Positions 46,777 to 47,373 of a stretch of 47,373 nucleotides of DNA are shown piece by piece. The stretch's first letter is position 1, and each line of letters starts with the position of its first letter. Both the position numbers and the translations under genes were made by a program. The notes beneath the pieces are model-generated. The model worked only from the letters and a program-made list of their open reading frames with translations, ran no database searches and was not told the DNA's origin. Source of the stretch: Streptomyces sp. Ru62 (GTDB lineage Bacteria > Actinomycetota > Actinomycetes > Streptomycetales > Streptomycetaceae); the NCBI RefSeq assembly GCF_002920615.1, contig NZ_PQSU01000048.1, forward strand, positions 1 to 47,373, written 5' to 3'.

Positions 46777-47373
46777 CGTGCCTCCCCCAAGTCACCCTGT
46801 GGACCCCGCGACCCCCGCGTACCCGGGGCCCCATGGATCCGTTCTCCAGCCAGCACCGTAACCGCTGCGCCTGCAAACCGACGCGTCCCCCCGGCGAACA
46901 TCCCGCTTCGGTGTCTCCGCCGCTCCCTCCGGAACCCCCCGCTCCGCAGGCCCTCGGCACCCTTCACGCCCCCTGCGCCCCGCGCCCTGCGCCCCGCTCC
47001 AAGCCCCACCGCCCGAAGCGACCCCACGCACCGCAAACCCCGGCGCCCGAAGCTCCCCCACGCACCGCAAACCCGGGGCCCGCCAGTCCCGGCACCCGAG
47101 GCTCTCCGACGCACCGCAAACCCCGCCGCCCGAAGCTCCCCCACGCACCGCAAACCCGGGGCCTGCCAGTCCCGGCACCCGAGGCCCCCCACGCGCCGCG
47201 GACCCCGGGCCCGCCAGTCCCGGCACCCGAGGCCCCCCACGCGCCGCGGACCCCGGGCCCGCCGGTCCCGGCGCCCGACGAGCTCCCGGGCCCGGCACCC
47301 CCGGTGCCCAAGGCGCCTCCGACGCCCCGCAGGCGCGCCGCAGCCGGGGTTCCCCGCCACGCGGGGCGCCCGT
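46777..47373. other. 597-bp 3' region, no supported gene; upstream DNA of the caspase-like gene plus repeat array
   Basis: The first 250 bp contain the promoter region of the caspase-like gene; the rest is a repeat array (47026 onward). Long open frames cross it on the minus strand (for example 46269-47360) but encode only Gly/Arg-rich repeats, overlap the caspase-like gene in another frame and lack an RBS. Confidence 0.6.
47026..47286. repeat. Tandem array alternating 34-bp and 48/49-bp units
   Basis: The word ACGCACCGC or ACGCGCCGC recurs at 47026, 47060, 47109, 47143, 47191 and 47239, giving spacings of 34, 49, 34, 48 and 48. Long units contain CCCGGGCCCGCCAGTCCCGG then CACCCGAGGC; short units contain CCGCCGCCCGAAGCTCCC. 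The last two long copies are almost identical. The array is a second, unrelated GC-rich minisatellite in this window and may continue past the window end. Confidence 0.8.

Noticed and set aside
47026..47286. CRISPR array
   Set aside because: Spacings alternate 34 and 48-49 bp, but the intervening sequence is itself repeated rather than unique.
46269..47360. A Gly/Arg/Cys-rich repeat protein on the minus strand
   Set aside because: It lies over the repeat array and over the caspase-like gene in another frame, with no RBS or export signal. The array is better read as non-coding.
1..47373. tRNA genes, IS elements, prophage or a secondary-metabolite biosynthetic cluster
   Set aside because: I found no cloverleaf-like sequence, transposase, integrase, or PKS/NRPS/terpene core gene. 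The LAL regulator and MFS pump alone are not evidence for a cluster.

Overview
The window is chromosomal DNA of a high-GC actinomycete, almost certainly a Streptomyces. GC content is very high with strong GC bias at third codon positions. The gene families are typical of that genus: a LAL-type LuxR regulator, SpoIIE/GAF/PAS phosphatase, ECF sigma factors, lipoproteins, an L,D-transpeptidase and a NarL two-component system. About 40 genes lie on both strands. I see no tRNA, rRNA, prophage, transposase or CRISPR array. It reads as an accessory or environment-response region made of many small regulator-plus-effector modules.

Layout. 1-52: tail of a probable SigB/SigF-type sigma factor. 85-2856: LAL regulator. 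2857-3508: intergenic with a 96-bp tandem repeat. 3509-5134: epoxide hydrolase and a small secreted protein. 5275-8476: PuuP-like permease and nitrilase-family amidohydrolase, divergent from a GntR regulator with an operator between them. 8478-11347: SpoIIE-type phosphatase and an SDR. 11477-12559: divergent DUF2267 and CBS proteins. 12701-16742: MMPL exporter and two-component system operon behind a perfect 24-bp palindrome. 16886-19741: MerR-like protein, cold-shock protein, DEAD-box helicase and a conserved small protein. 20030-22762: FAD oxidoreductase with an ECF41 sigma factor, and an NTF2-like protein. 22959-26247: stand-alone cytochrome oxidase subunit I with three small partners. 26129-28534: L,D-transpeptidase lipoprotein divergent from an ECF sigma/anti-sigma pair. 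28594-31361: double Lrp/AsnC regulator divergent from an MFS exporter. 31470-33939: GlpF, a degenerate SDR and a DUF6445-type oxygenase-like protein. 34129-36590: DUF4142 protein and GH13 alpha-glucosidase sharing a stop site. 36670-38395: ArsR regulator and nickel/cobalt permease. 38398-39360: nucleoside hydrolase. 39409-40787: short threonyl-tRNA synthetase with a threonine-rich leader peptide and terminator hairpin. 40935-41723: lipoprotein. 41728-43381: XRE-TPR regulator divergent from a small pre-peptide gene. 43633-46776: secreted beta-propeller/Ig protein and a caspase-like-fold protein that has lost its catalytic residues. 46777-47373: a second tandem-repeat array.

Two places look most likely to hold under-described biology. 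The first is the short ThrRS, preceded by what looks like a complete ribosome-mediated attenuator: a 20-codon leader with ACG ACG ACG and ACC codons, then a 14-bp hairpin. The second is the XRE-TPR regulator next to a 64-codon gene that looks like a signal peptide plus a ~15-residue tail, an arrangement resembling RRNPP peptide signalling. Both are inferences from sequence architecture. Another recurring theme is start codons lying 6-7 nt after a -10-like hexamer (probably leaderless mRNAs), mostly on regulator genes.
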